Positions 9,119 through 17,327 of a stretch of 64,000 bases of DNA are shown here, one piece after another; positions within the stretch are counted from its first letter, which is position 1, and each line of letters starts with the position of its first letter. This stretch comes from Streptomyces hydrogenans. Its GTDB lineage: Bacteria > Actinomycetota > Actinomycetes > Streptomycetales > Streptomycetaceae. A model generated the notes under the pieces. The model was not told the origin of the DNA. It did no database searches and saw only the letters and a program-made list of their open reading frames with translations. The DNA lies in the NCBI RefSeq assembly GCF_014656075.1, contig NZ_BNBS01000014.1:33248-97247 (forward strand), written 5' to 3'. Made by a program: the position numbers and the translations under genes.

Positions 9119-10513
9119 ATGCGTGCCGCACCCCCGCCACCCCTCGCCGCCCACCCCACCCCGCTCAGCCGCCTCCTCGGCATCGCCCTGGACGCGCTGC
9201 GCACCGGAGCGGAGGAACGGGGCGGCCCGCTGCCGGCCGGCGGGCCCGAGGCGGTCACCGCCCGGGTGCGCGCCGCCCTCGGGGAGGTCCTGCCCGGGAC
9301 GGGCACCGGACCGGACGAGGCGCTGCGCACACTGGTCCACCTCGTCGCCGCCGGCGCCGCCGACCCCGCGCACCCGCTCTGCGCCGCCCATCTGCACACC
9401 CCGCCCCTGGCCCTCGCCGCCGCCGCCGACCTGGCCGCCGCCGCGCTCAACCCCTCGATGGACTCCTGGGACCAGGCCCCGGCCGCCTCCGCCCTGGAGG
9501 CCGAGGTCACCGCCGCGCTCGCCGCCGAGGTCCACCCGACGGCCGACCGGCCGGACGCGCTCGTCACCACCGGCGGCACCGAGTCCAACCAGCTCGCCCT
9601 GCTCCTCGCCCGGGAGCGGCACGGGCCCCGCCTCACCACCGTCACCGGCGCCAACGCCCACCACTCCTTCCGCCGCGCCGCCTGGCTCCTGGGCCTCCCC
9701 GAGCCGGTCGCCGTCCCCACCCCGCGCGGCCTCCTCGACCCGGAGGCCACCGCCCGGGTCCTCGCCGGCCTGGACGGGCCCGTCCTCCTCGCCGCCACCG
9801 CCGGCACCACCGACGAGGGCCTGATCGACCCGCTGCCCGCGCTCGCCGACGCCTGCGCCGCGCACGGCGCCGACCTGCACGTCGACGCCGCCTACGGCGG
9901 GCCGCTCCTGTTCAGCGACGCCCACCGGCACCTCCTGGACGGCCTGGACCGGGCCCGCACCGTCACGCTCGACCTGCACAAGCTCGGCTGGCAGCCGGTC
10001 GCCGCCGGACTCCTCACCGTCCGCGAGGCGACCGACCTCGCCGCCCTCGCCCACACCGCCGACTACCTCAACGCCGGCGACGACACCGAGGCCGGCCTCC
10101 CCGACCTCCTCGGCCGCTCCCTGCGCACCACCCGCCGCCCCGACGTCCTCAAGGCCGCCGTCACCCTGCGCGCCCTCGGCAGGACCGGGCTCGGCGCCCT
10201 GGTGGACCTCTGTCTGGAGCGCGCCCGGGACCTGGCCGACCTGGTGGAGAAGAGCCCGGAGCTCGAACTGCGGGACCGGCCCGTCCTCACCACCGTCCTC
10301 TTCCGTCCGGCCGGCGCCGACGACGCGGCGGTCGCCGGGGTCCGCCGCCGGCTCCTCGCCGACGGCCGGGCCGTCCTCGGCCGGGCCCGCGCGGACGGCC
10401 GCCTCTGGCTGAAGGCCACCCTGCTCAACCCCCACACCACCCTCGACGACCTGGCCCGGCTCGTCACCCTCGTCGAGACCGCGCGCCCCACCGCACCCGC
10501 GGCGCGCCCCTAG
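9119..10513 (+). CDS. PLP-dependent group II amino-acid decarboxylase (lysine/ornithine/diaminobutyrate type)
   Basis: A 464-aa fold-type I PLP enzyme of the group II decarboxylase family. Recognisable parts are the fold signature TTGGTESNQLALLLARE (about 150-166), a His stacking on PLP (ANAHHSF, near 181), the aspartate HVDAAYGG (D256) and the Schiff-base lysine K288 in LDLHKLGWQP. Related enzymes decarboxylate Lys, Orn, diaminobutyrate, Glu or aromatic amino acids. The gene downstream encodes an amino-acid/diamine N-monooxygenase, which favours production of a diamine such as cadaverine or putrescine, as DesA does in desferrioxamine synthesis. Similarity to DesA is only partial as I recall it, and no acyltransferase or siderophore synthetase lies nearby. 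Substrate is therefore inference. Confidence 0.8.
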   Translation: MRAAPPPPLAAHPTPLSRLLGIALDALRTGAEERGGPLPAGGPEAVTARVRAALGEVLPGTGTGPDEALRTLVHLVAAGAADPAHPLCAAHLHTPPLALAAAADLAAAALNPSMDSWDQAPAASALEAEVTAALAAEVHPTADRPDALVTTGGTESNQLALLLARERHGPRLTTVTGANAHHSFRRAAWLLGLPEPVAVPTPRGLLDPEATARVLAGLDGPVLLAATAGTTDEGLIDPLPALADACAAHGADLHVDAAYGGPLLFSDAHRHLLDGLDRARTVTLDLHKLGWQPVAAGLLTVREATDLAALAHTADYLNAGDDTEAGLPDLLGRSLRTTRRPDVLKAAVTLRALGRTGLGALVDLCLERARDLADLVEKSPELELRDRPVLTTVLFRPAGADDAAVAGVRRRLLADGRAVLGRARADGRLWLKATLLNPHTTLDDLARLVTLVETARPTAPAARP

Positions 10514-10624
10514 CTCCGGCCGCGGTGCCGACGCGCCCCGCGCCCCCGCCGAACCCCGCACCCGCACTCCCGAACCCGCACCACACGTCGACCCCGCAGC
10601 ACTCGTGGAAGGCAGCACCGACCG

Positions 10625-12037
10625 ATGACCGGCAGCACCCCTCAGCAAGAACTCGACCGCCCGCACGACCTGGTGGGCGTCGGCATCGGCCCGTTCAACC
10701 TCTCGCTCGCCGCGCTCGCCGACGGCGTCCCCGGCGGGCTCGCCGCGACCTTCTTCGAGCAGCGCCCGGCCTTCCACTGGCACCCCGGCCTGCTGATCGA
10801 GGGCGCCACCCTCCAGGTGCCCTTCCTCGCCGACCTGGTGACCCTCGCCGACCCGGCCAGCCCCTGGTCCTTCCTCAGCTACCTGCGCAGCCGCGAGCGG
10901 CTCTTCCCCTTCTACTTCGCGGAGAAGTTCCACATCCAGCGCGCCGAGTACGACGCCTACTGCCGCTGGGTCAGCGAACGGCTGCCCGGCCTCCACTTCG
11001 GCCACCAGGTCGACTCGGTCCGCTGGAACCCCGAACGACGGCTCTTCGAGGTCGACTTCACCCAGCTCGACCCGGACGGCGAGGCCGCCGCGCTGGGCCG
11101 CGCCTACACCCGGAACGTGGTCCTGGGCGTCGGCACCGAGCCCTACGTCCCCGAGCCGCTGCGCCCGCTCGCCGAGGCCCCCGGCGTGCCCGTGATCCAC
11201 GCCGCCGACTACCTCGCGCACCGGGAGTCCCTGCTGGCCGCCGGGCACGTCACCGTCATCGGCTCGGGACAGTCCGGCGCCGAGGTCTTCCTCGACCTGC
11301 TGCGGGCCCGCCCGGCCGGCGCCGAGCGGATCAGCTGGCTCTCCCGCACCGAGGCGTTCGCGCCGATGGAGTACTCCAAGCTGGGCCTGGAGCACTTCAC
11401 CCCCGACTACACCCGCTACTTCCACGCCCTGCCGGAGCCTGTCCGGGGCGAACTCGTCCCGCGCCAGTGGCAGTTGCACAAGGGCATCGACGCGGAGACC
11501 ATCGCCGCCGTCCACGACGAGCTGTACCGCCGCACCCTGCACGGCGGCTGGCCGGACGCGGTGCTCACCCCCGGCGTCCGGGTCCGCACGGCCGGGCGGG
11601 TGGCCACCACCCAGGTCGAGCTGCACCTGGAGCACGTCCAGCAGGGGACCCGGTCCCGGCTCACCACCGACGCCGTGGTCCTCGCGACCGGCTACCGGGA
11701 GCGCCCGGTCGACTCCATGCTGGCCGGCCTGGACCCGTACCTGCGGCACGACGCGGCGGGCCGGGCGCGGATCGACGAGCGGTACCGGCTGGTCCTCGAC
11801 CCCTCGGTGACCGGCTCGGTGTACGTGCAGAACGCGGAGCGCCACACCCACGGCGTGGGCGCCCCCGACCTGGGCCTGGCGGCCTGGCGCAGCGCGGTCA
11901 TCCTCAACGCGGTCACGGGCAAGGAGCCGTACCCGCTGCCGCGCCGGACCGCCTTCACCAGCTTCGGCCTGGACGCGCGAGAGGCGCCGAGCATCCCGTC
12001 CCAGGACCGGAAGCTGACGCCCCTCGTGCAGAGCTGA
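10625..12037 (+). CDS. L-lysine N6-/L-ornithine N5-/diamine N-monooxygenase (IucD/SidA/DesB family)
   Basis: A 470-aa flavin-dependent N-hydroxylating monooxygenase. It has the FAD dinucleotide motif VGVGIGPFNLSLAAL (about 17-31), the conserved FHWHPGLLIEGATLQVPFLADLVTLADP region, the NADPH motif VTVIGSGQSGAEVF (about 213-226) and the C-terminal ATGY motif near 357. Such enzymes hydroxylate the terminal amine of Lys, Orn, cadaverine or putrescine using NADPH and O2, the step that makes hydroxamate iron ligands. An RBS (ggaaggcag) precedes the ATG. It lies 111 bp after the decarboxylase on the same strand and is presumably one operon with it. The next gene is an unrelated convergent 5'-nucleotidase, so this unit ends here. 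Confidence 0.88.
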   Translation: MTGSTPQQELDRPHDLVGVGIGPFNLSLAALADGVPGGLAATFFEQRPAFHWHPGLLIEGATLQVPFLADLVTLADPASPWSFLSYLRSRERLFPFYFAEKFHIQRAEYDAYCRWVSERLPGLHFGHQVDSVRWNPERRLFEVDFTQLDPDGEAAALGRAYTRNVVLGVGTEPYVPEPLRPLAEAPGVPVIHAADYLAHRESLLAAGHVTVIGSGQSGAEVFLDLLRARPAGAERISWLSRTEAFAPMEYSKLGLEHFTPDYTRYFHALPEPVRGELVPRQWQLHKGIDAETIAAVHDELYRRTLHGGWPDAVLTPGVRVRTAGRVATTQVELHLEHVQQGTRSRLTTDAVVLATGYRERPVDSMLAGLDPYLRHDAAGRARIDERYRLVLDPSVTGSVYVQNAERHTHGVGAPDLGLAAWRSAVILNAVTGKEPYPLPRRTAFTSFGLDAREAPSIPSQDRKLTPLVQS

Positions 12038-12039
12038 GG

Positions 12040-13836
12040 CTAGAAGACGGGCACGCCGTCCCGGGTCAGCCTCCAGTCCACCGACGCGAACCGCGCCGGG
12101 TCGACCGTCCCCTTGGCCCGCACCCACTGGATGATCGTGTTGCGGATCTCGTCCGAGTTCGCCCACAGCTGCTCGGCCTTGGCGACGTGCGGGAAGGCGC
12201 CGCCGCCGCTGGCGCGGTAGTTGTTGACGGCGAGCACGAACCGCGCGGCCGGGTCGAGCGGCGCGCCCTCGAAGGAGAGGTTCACGATCCGCTGCCCGGC
12301 CGGCCTGGCGATGTCGATGTCGTACGTCAGCCCGGAGACGGCGTCGTAGTTGTAGTCCGGGGTGCCGTCCGCGTTGGTGAGCTTCGCGGTGTCGACGGGG
12401 GCGCCGGCCGGGGTCTGGACGTAGTACTTCGCCGAGTACTCCAGGTACTCCCGGAGCTGGGCGCCCGTCATCAGACGGGCCTCCAGGGTGTTCTCGAAGG
12501 GGTAGAGCCCGGCGGCGTCCTTGATGGTGATCTCGCCGGCCGGGATGCGGGCCGTGCGGGAGAAGCAGGACGCCTGCGAGAGCACCGGCAGGCCGGCGTA
12601 CGCGCCGCCGGCCAGGGCCGCCTTCACGGTCTCGGCCTGGACGACGTTGATCAGGTCGATGATCGGCTCGTCCTTCCACGGCGCGTCGGCCGTGGTCATG
12701 GCGGCGGTGGAGGTGCCGATGACCGTGTTGACGTAGGCCACGACCTTCTTGTGCTCGTCGGCGAGCAGGCCGGTGATCTCCGGGTCCTCCTCGACGGTGT
12801 TGGAGTTGAGGACCTGGGCGGCGACCTTCTCCACCGTCCAGCGGCCCTTCTCCCACACGAGGTCGAAGTCGAAGAGGGTGAGGCGCTGGCCCCACTTCAG
12901 CGGCTCGGAGAGGACGACCTCCTTGCCGGTCTCCTTGTTGGCGATCCGGTACTCGGGGATCTCGGTGTGGGCGTGACCGACCAGGATCGCGTCGATGCCG
13001 GGGACCTGCTCGGCGACGAGTCCGGCGGCGTTCTCGACGTGGGGGAGCTGGTCACCGTACGAGGAGGTGCCGCTGGAGCCGGAGTGCGCGGAGACGACCA
13101 CGACGTCGGCGCCCATCGAGCGCAGCTTCGGCACCCACTTCGCGGCCTGCTCCTCGAGGCCGGGGAAGACCATCCGGCCGCTGACGTTGGCCTTGTCCCA
13201 GATGGCGATGCCGGGGTTGGTCAGGCCGAGCACCGCGACCTTGACGTCCTTGCCGTGCGGGGTGCGCAGCCGGTGGAAGCTGTACGGCGGGAAGGCCGGG
13301 CGCAGCGTCTTCGCGTCGAGCGCGTTGGCGCCCAGCAGCGGGAAGTCGCACTGCTCCTCGAACTTCCGGAGCACCGGGATGCCGTAGTTGAACTCGTGGT
13401 TGCCGAGCGCGGCGGCGTCGTAGCCGATGGCGTTCATGGCCTGGGCCATCGGGTGGACCGGGCCGCCGGCCTTCGTGATCGGGTCGATCTTCGCGTAGTA
13501 GTACGAGAGCTGGGTGCCCTGGATGGTGTCGCCGGCGTCGATGAGGAGGGTGTTGCGGCGGCCCTTGGCGGCGCGGACCTGCTCGACGAGGGTGGAGATC
13601 TTGGCGAGGCCGACGTCGTTGTGGGCCTTGTCGTCGAACTCCTTGTCCGTGAAGTAGTCCCAGTTGAGGACGTTCCCGTGCAGGTCGGTGGTGCCCATGA
13701 CGGTGAAGGAGTACCGCTTGGCCGGCTTGGGGCGGGCTCCGTGGGCCTCGGCGGGGGCGGCGACCCCGGCGGTGAGGGCGGCCCCGGCTCCGATGGCGGC
13801 GGAGCTCTCCAGGAAGGTCCGGCGGTTCAGCGGCAT
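12040..13836 (-). CDS. Tat-exported 5'-nucleotidase / 2',3'-cyclic phosphodiesterase-like metallophosphatase
   Basis: A 598-aa two-domain UshA-type enzyme. The start ATG at 13836 has an RBS (gaggag) and gives a twin-arginine signal NRRTFLESS followed by a hydrophobic stretch and an AEA-H cleavage region. The N-terminal calcineurin-like phosphoesterase domain shows the metal motifs TTDLHGN (about 49-55), LLIDAGDTIQG, LGNHEFNYG and the VGHAHTE histidines. The C-terminal 5'-nucleotidase domain (about 340-550) ends in VNNYRASGGGAFP. It probably scavenges extracellular nucleotides. Its stop lies 3 nt from the stop of the convergent monooxygenase gene. The start 42 nt further upstream is less likely because the Tat motif would then be internal. 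Confidence 0.9.
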   Translation of the reverse strand: MPLNRRTFLESSAAIGAGAALTAGVAAPAEAHGARPKPAKRYSFTVMGTTDLHGNVLNWDYFTDKEFDDKAHNDVGLAKISTLVEQVRAAKGRRNTLLIDAGDTIQGTQLSYYYAKIDPITKAGGPVHPMAQAMNAIGYDAAALGNHEFNYGIPVLRKFEEQCDFPLLGANALDAKTLRPAFPPYSFHRLRTPHGKDVKVAVLGLTNPGIAIWDKANVSGRMVFPGLEEQAAKWVPKLRSMGADVVVVSAHSGSSGTSSYGDQLPHVENAAGLVAEQVPGIDAILVGHAHTEIPEYRIANKETGKEVVLSEPLKWGQRLTLFDFDLVWEKGRWTVEKVAAQVLNSNTVEEDPEITGLLADEHKKVVAYVNTVIGTSTAAMTTADAPWKDEPIIDLINVVQAETVKAALAGGAYAGLPVLSQASCFSRTARIPAGEITIKDAAGLYPFENTLEARLMTGAQLREYLEYSAKYYVQTPAGAPVDTAKLTNADGTPDYNYDAVSGLTYDIDIARPAGQRIVNLSFEGAPLDPAARFVLAVNNYRASGGGAFPHVAKAEQLWANSDEIRNTIIQWVRAKGTVDPARFASVDWRLTRDGVPVF

Positions 13837-13985
13837 GTGTGTGACTCCTCGGTGTTCGTGGCGCTGTCTCAGGTGCACAACGCGCGTAGATTCTGGCTCA
13901 GACGCCTCCTCCGCAACAGCCCTTTCGGGTTACGGAGTGGGAAAGTGTTCGTATGCCACCGATCCCCGGTTCCGAGGAGCACGCC

Positions 13986-14669
13986 GTGTCGCATCCCCAC
14001 CCCACCCCCCAGGCGCCCCAGGTGACGGTCCTCGGCGAGGGCCGTCTGGAGGTCGACCCGGAGCTGGCCCGGATCCTGCTGACCGTCTCCGCGCGCGGCA
14101 CCGACCGGACGGCCGTGCTGGCGGACCTCACCCGCCGCAACACCGAGGTGCTCGACCTGCTCCGGGCGCGCGGGTCCGCGGTGGCGAAGCTGGAGACCGG
14201 CAGCTTCTCGATCGTCCCGGAGCAGTCCCGGCGACAGCGGGGCGAGCACGTGCGGACCTACCGCGGACACGTGCGGATCGCCGCCGAGCTGACCGACTTC
14301 ACGGCCCTCGGCGAGCTGGTGCCCGAGCTCGCCGACCGGGAGCTGACCGAGGTCGACGGGCCGTGGTGGGAGCTGCGCCCGGACTCGGAGGCGTACGCGG
14401 AGGCGCGCCGGCTCGCGGTGGCGGAGGCGGTGCGGCGGGCGCGCGCCTACGCGGAGGCGCTGGGCACCTCGCTGGGCTCACTCCTCGAACTGTCGGACGC
14501 CGGACTGCCGGAACCGGGCGTGCGGCACGGGGGCGGCTTCTCCCCGATGCGCGCGGCGTTCGCCCAGGAGGGCGACGGCGGAGCCCCCTCCCTCGACCTC
14601 GAACCGCAGCGCCGGACGGTGACCGCCGAGGTCGTCGCGCGCTTCACGATGCTGCCGCCCGCACTCTGA
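13986..14669 (+). CDS. SIMPL-domain protein
   Basis: A 227-aa SIMPL (DUF541) protein of unknown biochemical role. The conserved opening VTVLGEGRLEVDPELARILLTVSARG and the closing beta strand TVTAEVVARFTML are typical of the family. No signal peptide or lipobox is visible, unlike many Gram-negative SIMPL proteins. The GTG at 13986 is chosen because gagga lies at optimal spacing before it; an ATG at 13953 is an alternative adding 11 residues. It is divergent from the 5'-nucleotidase with a short shared upstream region. Function cannot be inferred beyond the family. Confidence 0.78.
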   Translation: MSHPHPTPQAPQVTVLGEGRLEVDPELARILLTVSARGTDRTAVLADLTRRNTEVLDLLRARGSAVAKLETGSFSIVPEQSRRQRGEHVRTYRGHVRIAAELTDFTALGELVPELADRELTEVDGPWWELRPDSEAYAEARRLAVAEAVRRARAYAEALGTSLGSLLELSDAGLPEPGVRHGGGFSPMRAAFAQEGDGGAPSLDLEPQRRTVTAEVVARFTMLPPAL

Positions 14670-14734
14670 GACGAAGGGCCCGGGGGCGCGAAAAACGCTC
14701 ATCGGAGCACTCCGGCGCACAGATTCAAGTCTTG

Positions 14735-14763
14735 TCAACAACGTTTCACGGAAAGGTTGTTGA
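14735..14763. promoter_or_regulatory. Inverted repeat upstream of pyk (candidate operator)
   Basis: TCAACAAC (14735-14742) and its exact complement GTTGTTGA (14756-14763) are separated by 13 bp, in an AT-richer patch 54 bp upstream of the pyruvate kinase start. The reverse complement of the left part contains TTGACA. Two major-groove half-sites two turns apart (centre to centre 21 bp) would suit a dimeric regulator. No known regulator is recognised. Confidence 0.35.
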
Positions 14764-14804
14764 GTAGTCATGCGGGACCCACCGGCTACTGATGGGTAAG
14801 GCCC

Positions 14805-14810
14805 TAGGCT
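14805..14810 (+). promoter_or_regulatory. -10-like hexamer for leaderless pyk transcription
   Basis: TAGGCT ends 6 nt before the pyk ATG, the spacing expected if transcription starts at the A of the start codon. No Shine-Dalgarno sequence lies at the right distance. No convincing -35 hexamer is visible. Confidence 0.4.
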
Positions 14811-14816
14811 CGCCTC

Positions 14817-16244
14817 ATGCGCCGAGCGAAAATCGTTTGTACCCTTGGGCCCGCCACCGAAACATACGACCAGATCAAGGCATTGATCGAGGCCGGAATG
14901 GATGTGGCCCGCCTCAACCTCAGCCACGGCACCTACGTCGAGCACGAGGAGCGTTACCAGCGGGTCCGCAAGGCGGCCGAGGAGACCGGTCGCAGCGTCG
15001 GGGTCCTCGCCGACCTTCAAGGCCCGAAGATCCGGCTCGGCCGCTTCCGCGAGGGTCCCGTACTCCTTGAACGCGGCGACGACTTCACCATCACCGTCGA
15101 GCCGACGGAGGGCGACCGCCACTGCTGCGGCACCACCTACCCGGGCCTCGCGGCCGACGTCACCTCCGGCGAGCGGATCCTCGTCGACGACGGCCGGGTC
15201 ACCCTGGAGGTCACCTCCGTCGACGGGCCCCGGGTGCACACCCGGGTCGTCGAGGGCGGCATGGTCTCCGACCACAAGGGCCTCAACCTGCCGGGCGTCG
15301 CGGTCTCCGTCCCCGCGCTCTCCGAGAAGGACGTCGAGGACCTCCGCTGGGCGCTGCGCACCGGTGCCGACGTCATCGCCCTCTCCTTCGTCCGCTCCGC
15401 GCGGGACATCGAGGACGTCCACCGGATCATGGACGAGGAGGGCCGCCGCCTCCCGGTCATCGCCAAGATCGAGAAGCCCCAGGCGGTCGAGAACATCGAG
15501 GAGATCGTCGCCGCCTTCGACGGCATCATGGTCGCCCGCGGCGACCTCGGCGTCGAGATGCCGCTGGAGCAGGTGCCGATCGTCCAGAAGCGCGCGGTCA
15601 AGCTCGCCAAGCGGAACGCCAAGCCGGTCATCGTCGCCACCCAGATGCTCGACTCGATGATCGACAACTCCCGGCCCACCCGCGCCGAGGCGTCCGACGT
15701 GGCCAACGCCGTCATCGACGGCACCGACGCCGTGATGCTCTCCGGCGAGACCAGCGTGGGCCGCCACCCGGTCGAGACGGTCCGCACCATGAGCCGGATC
15801 GTCGAGGCCGCCGAGGAGGACGTCCTCGCCAAGGGCCTGCCGCCGCTGACCGAGCGGAACAAGCCGCGCACCCAGGGCGGCGCGGTGGCCCGCGCGGCCG
15901 CCGAGATGGGCGACTTCCTCGGCGCGAAGTTCCTGGTGGCCTTCACCCAGTCCGGCGACACCGTGCGGCGGCTCTCGCGCTACCGCTCGCCGATCCCGCT
16001 GCTCGCCTTCACGCCGGACCCGGCGACCCGCTCCCAGCTCAACCTCACCTGGGGCGTCGAGACCTTCCTCGGCCCGCACGTCGACTCCACGGACGCCATG
16101 GTCGCGCAGGTCGACGAGGAACTGCTGCGCATCGGCCGCTGCGCCAAGGGCGACGTCGTGGTGATCACGGCCGGCTCCCCGCCCGGCGTCTCGGGCTCCA
16201 CCAACCTGGTCCGCGTCCACCACATCGGAGACCCGCTCTCCTAG
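14817..16244 (+). CDS. pyk: Pyruvate kinase
   Basis: A 475-aa glycolytic pyruvate kinase (phosphoenolpyruvate + ADP to pyruvate + ATP). It opens MRRAKIVCTLGPATET; the active-site region includes NLSHGTY, DLQGPKIRLG, AKIEKPQAVENIEEI and GIMVARGDLGVEMP, and the C-terminal domain begins around residue 345. Length and motifs are those of a complete bacterial enzyme. There is no clear RBS; a TAGGCT box 6 nt before the ATG suggests a leaderless message. It is followed by its own terminator and then the divergent tRNA/response-regulator region. Confidence 0.97.
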   Translation: MRRAKIVCTLGPATETYDQIKALIEAGMDVARLNLSHGTYVEHEERYQRVRKAAEETGRSVGVLADLQGPKIRLGRFREGPVLLERGDDFTITVEPTEGDRHCCGTTYPGLAADVTSGERILVDDGRVTLEVTSVDGPRVHTRVVEGGMVSDHKGLNLPGVAVSVPALSEKDVEDLRWALRTGADVIALSFVRSARDIEDVHRIMDEEGRRLPVIAKIEKPQAVENIEEIVAAFDGIMVARGDLGVEMPLEQVPIVQKRAVKLAKRNAKPVIVATQMLDSMIDNSRPTRAEASDVANAVIDGTDAVMLSGETSVGRHPVETVRTMSRIVEAAEEDVLAKGLPPLTERNKPRTQGGAVARAAAEMGDFLGAKFLVAFTQSGDTVRRLSRYRSPIPLLAFTPDPATRSQLNLTWGVETFLGPHVDSTDAMVAQVDEELLRIGRCAKGDVVVITAGSPPGVSGSTNLVRVHHIGDPLS

Positions 16245-16277
16245 CCCGCGGACACCCGCACGCGACGGCATGCGAAA

Positions 16278-16311
16278 GAACCCCGCTCCCAAGGACTGGG
16301 CGGCGGGGTTC
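16278..16311 (+). terminator. pyk terminator
   Basis: Arms GAACCCCGC (16278-16286) and GCGGGGTTC (16303-16311), 9 bp perfect, 16-nt loop, 34 nt after the pyk stop. Confidence 0.75.
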
Positions 16312-16408
16312 GGGTGCTTCCGGGCGGAGGGGACGTCCTGGGCGGGCCGGTCGCCGGTCCCCTCACCGGAACGCCTGAGGATCTCATTCCTAGGAATCGA
16401 AGGTAATG

Positions 16409-16481
16409 TGCCCCGGGTGGGATTCGAACCCACGCTGGATGGTGTTTGAGACCACTGCCTCTACCGCTGGGCTACCGGGGC
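16409..16481 (-). tRNA. tRNA with CAA anticodon (nominal tRNA-Leu), short variable loop
   Basis: On the reverse strand a complete 73-nt cloverleaf folds. The acceptor stem is a perfect 7 bp (GCCCCGG/CCGGGGC) with discriminator A73. The D arm contains AGCGGTAGA. A 5-bp anticodon stem carries loop CTCAAAC, giving anticodon CAA at 16446-16448, which reads UUG (Leu). The variable loop is only 5 nt (CCAGC). The T arm is perfect (GTGGG, loop TTCGAAT, CCCAC). CCA is not encoded. Bacterial leucine tRNAs normally have a long class II variable arm, so isotype by anticodon and by architecture disagree. The gene is divergent from the response regulator and convergent with pyk. Confidence 0.9.
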
Positions 16482-16596
16482 TTCCTTCGAAACAAAGGCC
16501 GATGATCACCCGCCGTGCCCCTACCTTACAGGAGGTGGGTAGGCTCATGGAGAGCTGTATCCGCCTCGGAACGAGGCCATCGAACGAGGAGCCCGC

Positions 16597-17250
16597 GTGA
16601 CTGCCCCCGAGTCGCCCCAGCCCGCCGACGACGCCGAAGCGTCCCACGTCCCGCCGCTGACCACCCGTGTCGTCATCGCCGAGGACGAGGCCCTGATCCG
16701 CCTCGATCTCAAGGAGATGCTGGAGGAGGAGGGCTACACGGTCGTCGGCGAGGCGGGCGACGGAGCCACCGCCGTCGAGCTGGCCCGCGAGCACCGCCCC
16801 GACCTGGTGATCCTGGACGTGAAGATGCCCGTCCTCGACGGCATCTCGGCCGCCGAGAAGATCGCCGGCGAGTCCATCGCCCCGGTCCTCATGCTCACCG
16901 CCTTCTCCCAGCGCGACCTCGTCGAGCGCGCCCGCGACGCCGGCGCCATGGCCTACCTGGTCAAGCCCTTCAGCAAGAGCGACGTGGTGCCGGCCATCGA
17001 GATGGCCGTCTCCCGCTTCGCCGAGCTGCGCGCCCTGGAGCAGGAGGTCGCCGACCTCAGCCAGCGCCTGGAGACCCGCAAGCTGGTCGACCGCGCCAAG
17101 TCGGTCCTCCAGACCCAGTACGGCCTCTCCGAGCCGGCCGCCTTCCGCTGGATCCAGAAGACCTCCATGGACCGCCGCATGTCCATGCAGCAGGTCGCCG
17201 AGGCCGTCATCGAGGACGCCGAGGAGAAGAAGGCCGCGAAGGGGCAGTAG
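16597..17250 (+). CDS. pdtaR: ANTAR-domain response regulator (PdtaR-like)
   Basis: A 217-aa regulator whose N-terminal receiver domain has the acidic pocket E29-D30 (VVIAEDEALIRLD), phospho-acceptor D74 (VILDVKMP), T101 (MLTAF) and K123 (YLVKPFS). A coiled linker (ELRALEQEVADLSQRLETRK) leads to a C-terminal ANTAR RNA-binding domain (about 140-205: DRAKSVLQTQYGLSEPAAFRWIQ). ANTAR proteins act as antiterminators by binding paired hexaloop hairpins. In mycobacteria PdtaR works with the kinase PdtaS; no kinase is adjacent here. GTG start with gaggag RBS. The gene ends in a very strong hairpin. Confidence 0.92.
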   Translation: MTAPESPQPADDAEASHVPPLTTRVVIAEDEALIRLDLKEMLEEEGYTVVGEAGDGATAVELAREHRPDLVILDVKMPVLDGISAAEKIAGESIAPVLMLTAFSQRDLVERARDAGAMAYLVKPFSKSDVVPAIEMAVSRFAELRALEQEVADLSQRLETRKLVDRAKSVLQTQYGLSEPAAFRWIQKTSMDRRMSMQQVAEAVIEDAEEKKAAKGQ

Positions 17251-17271
17251 CCCACCGCCCGCCGCGTACGA

Positions 17272-17312
17272 CGAGGAGGCCCGCCCCGCGCGACGCGGGG
17301 CGGGCCTCCTCG
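17272..17312. terminator. Strong bidirectional terminator between response regulator and livF
   Basis: A perfect 19-bp inverted repeat, arms 17272-17290 and 17294-17312, with a 3-nt loop, between the stop codons of two convergent genes. Confidence 0.88.
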
Positions 17313-17327
17313 TTGCCGTACGGGACG

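Noticed and set aside
5103..9140. Very long reverse-strand open frame (1345 codons) across chorismate mutase, asparaginase and pepN
   Set aside because: It is antisense to three well-recognised genes and its translation is Gly/Glu/Val-rich without domains, the usual effect of third-position GC bias.
9119..12037. Labelling the pair desA-desB of the desferrioxamine cluster
   Set aside because: The decarboxylase N-terminus and many segments differ from DesA as I recall it and desC/desD are absent, so the symbols would mislead.
8801..12895. Reverse-strand open frame of 1364 codons
   Set aside because: Antisense to the decarboxylase and monooxygenase genes; low-complexity translation, no family match.
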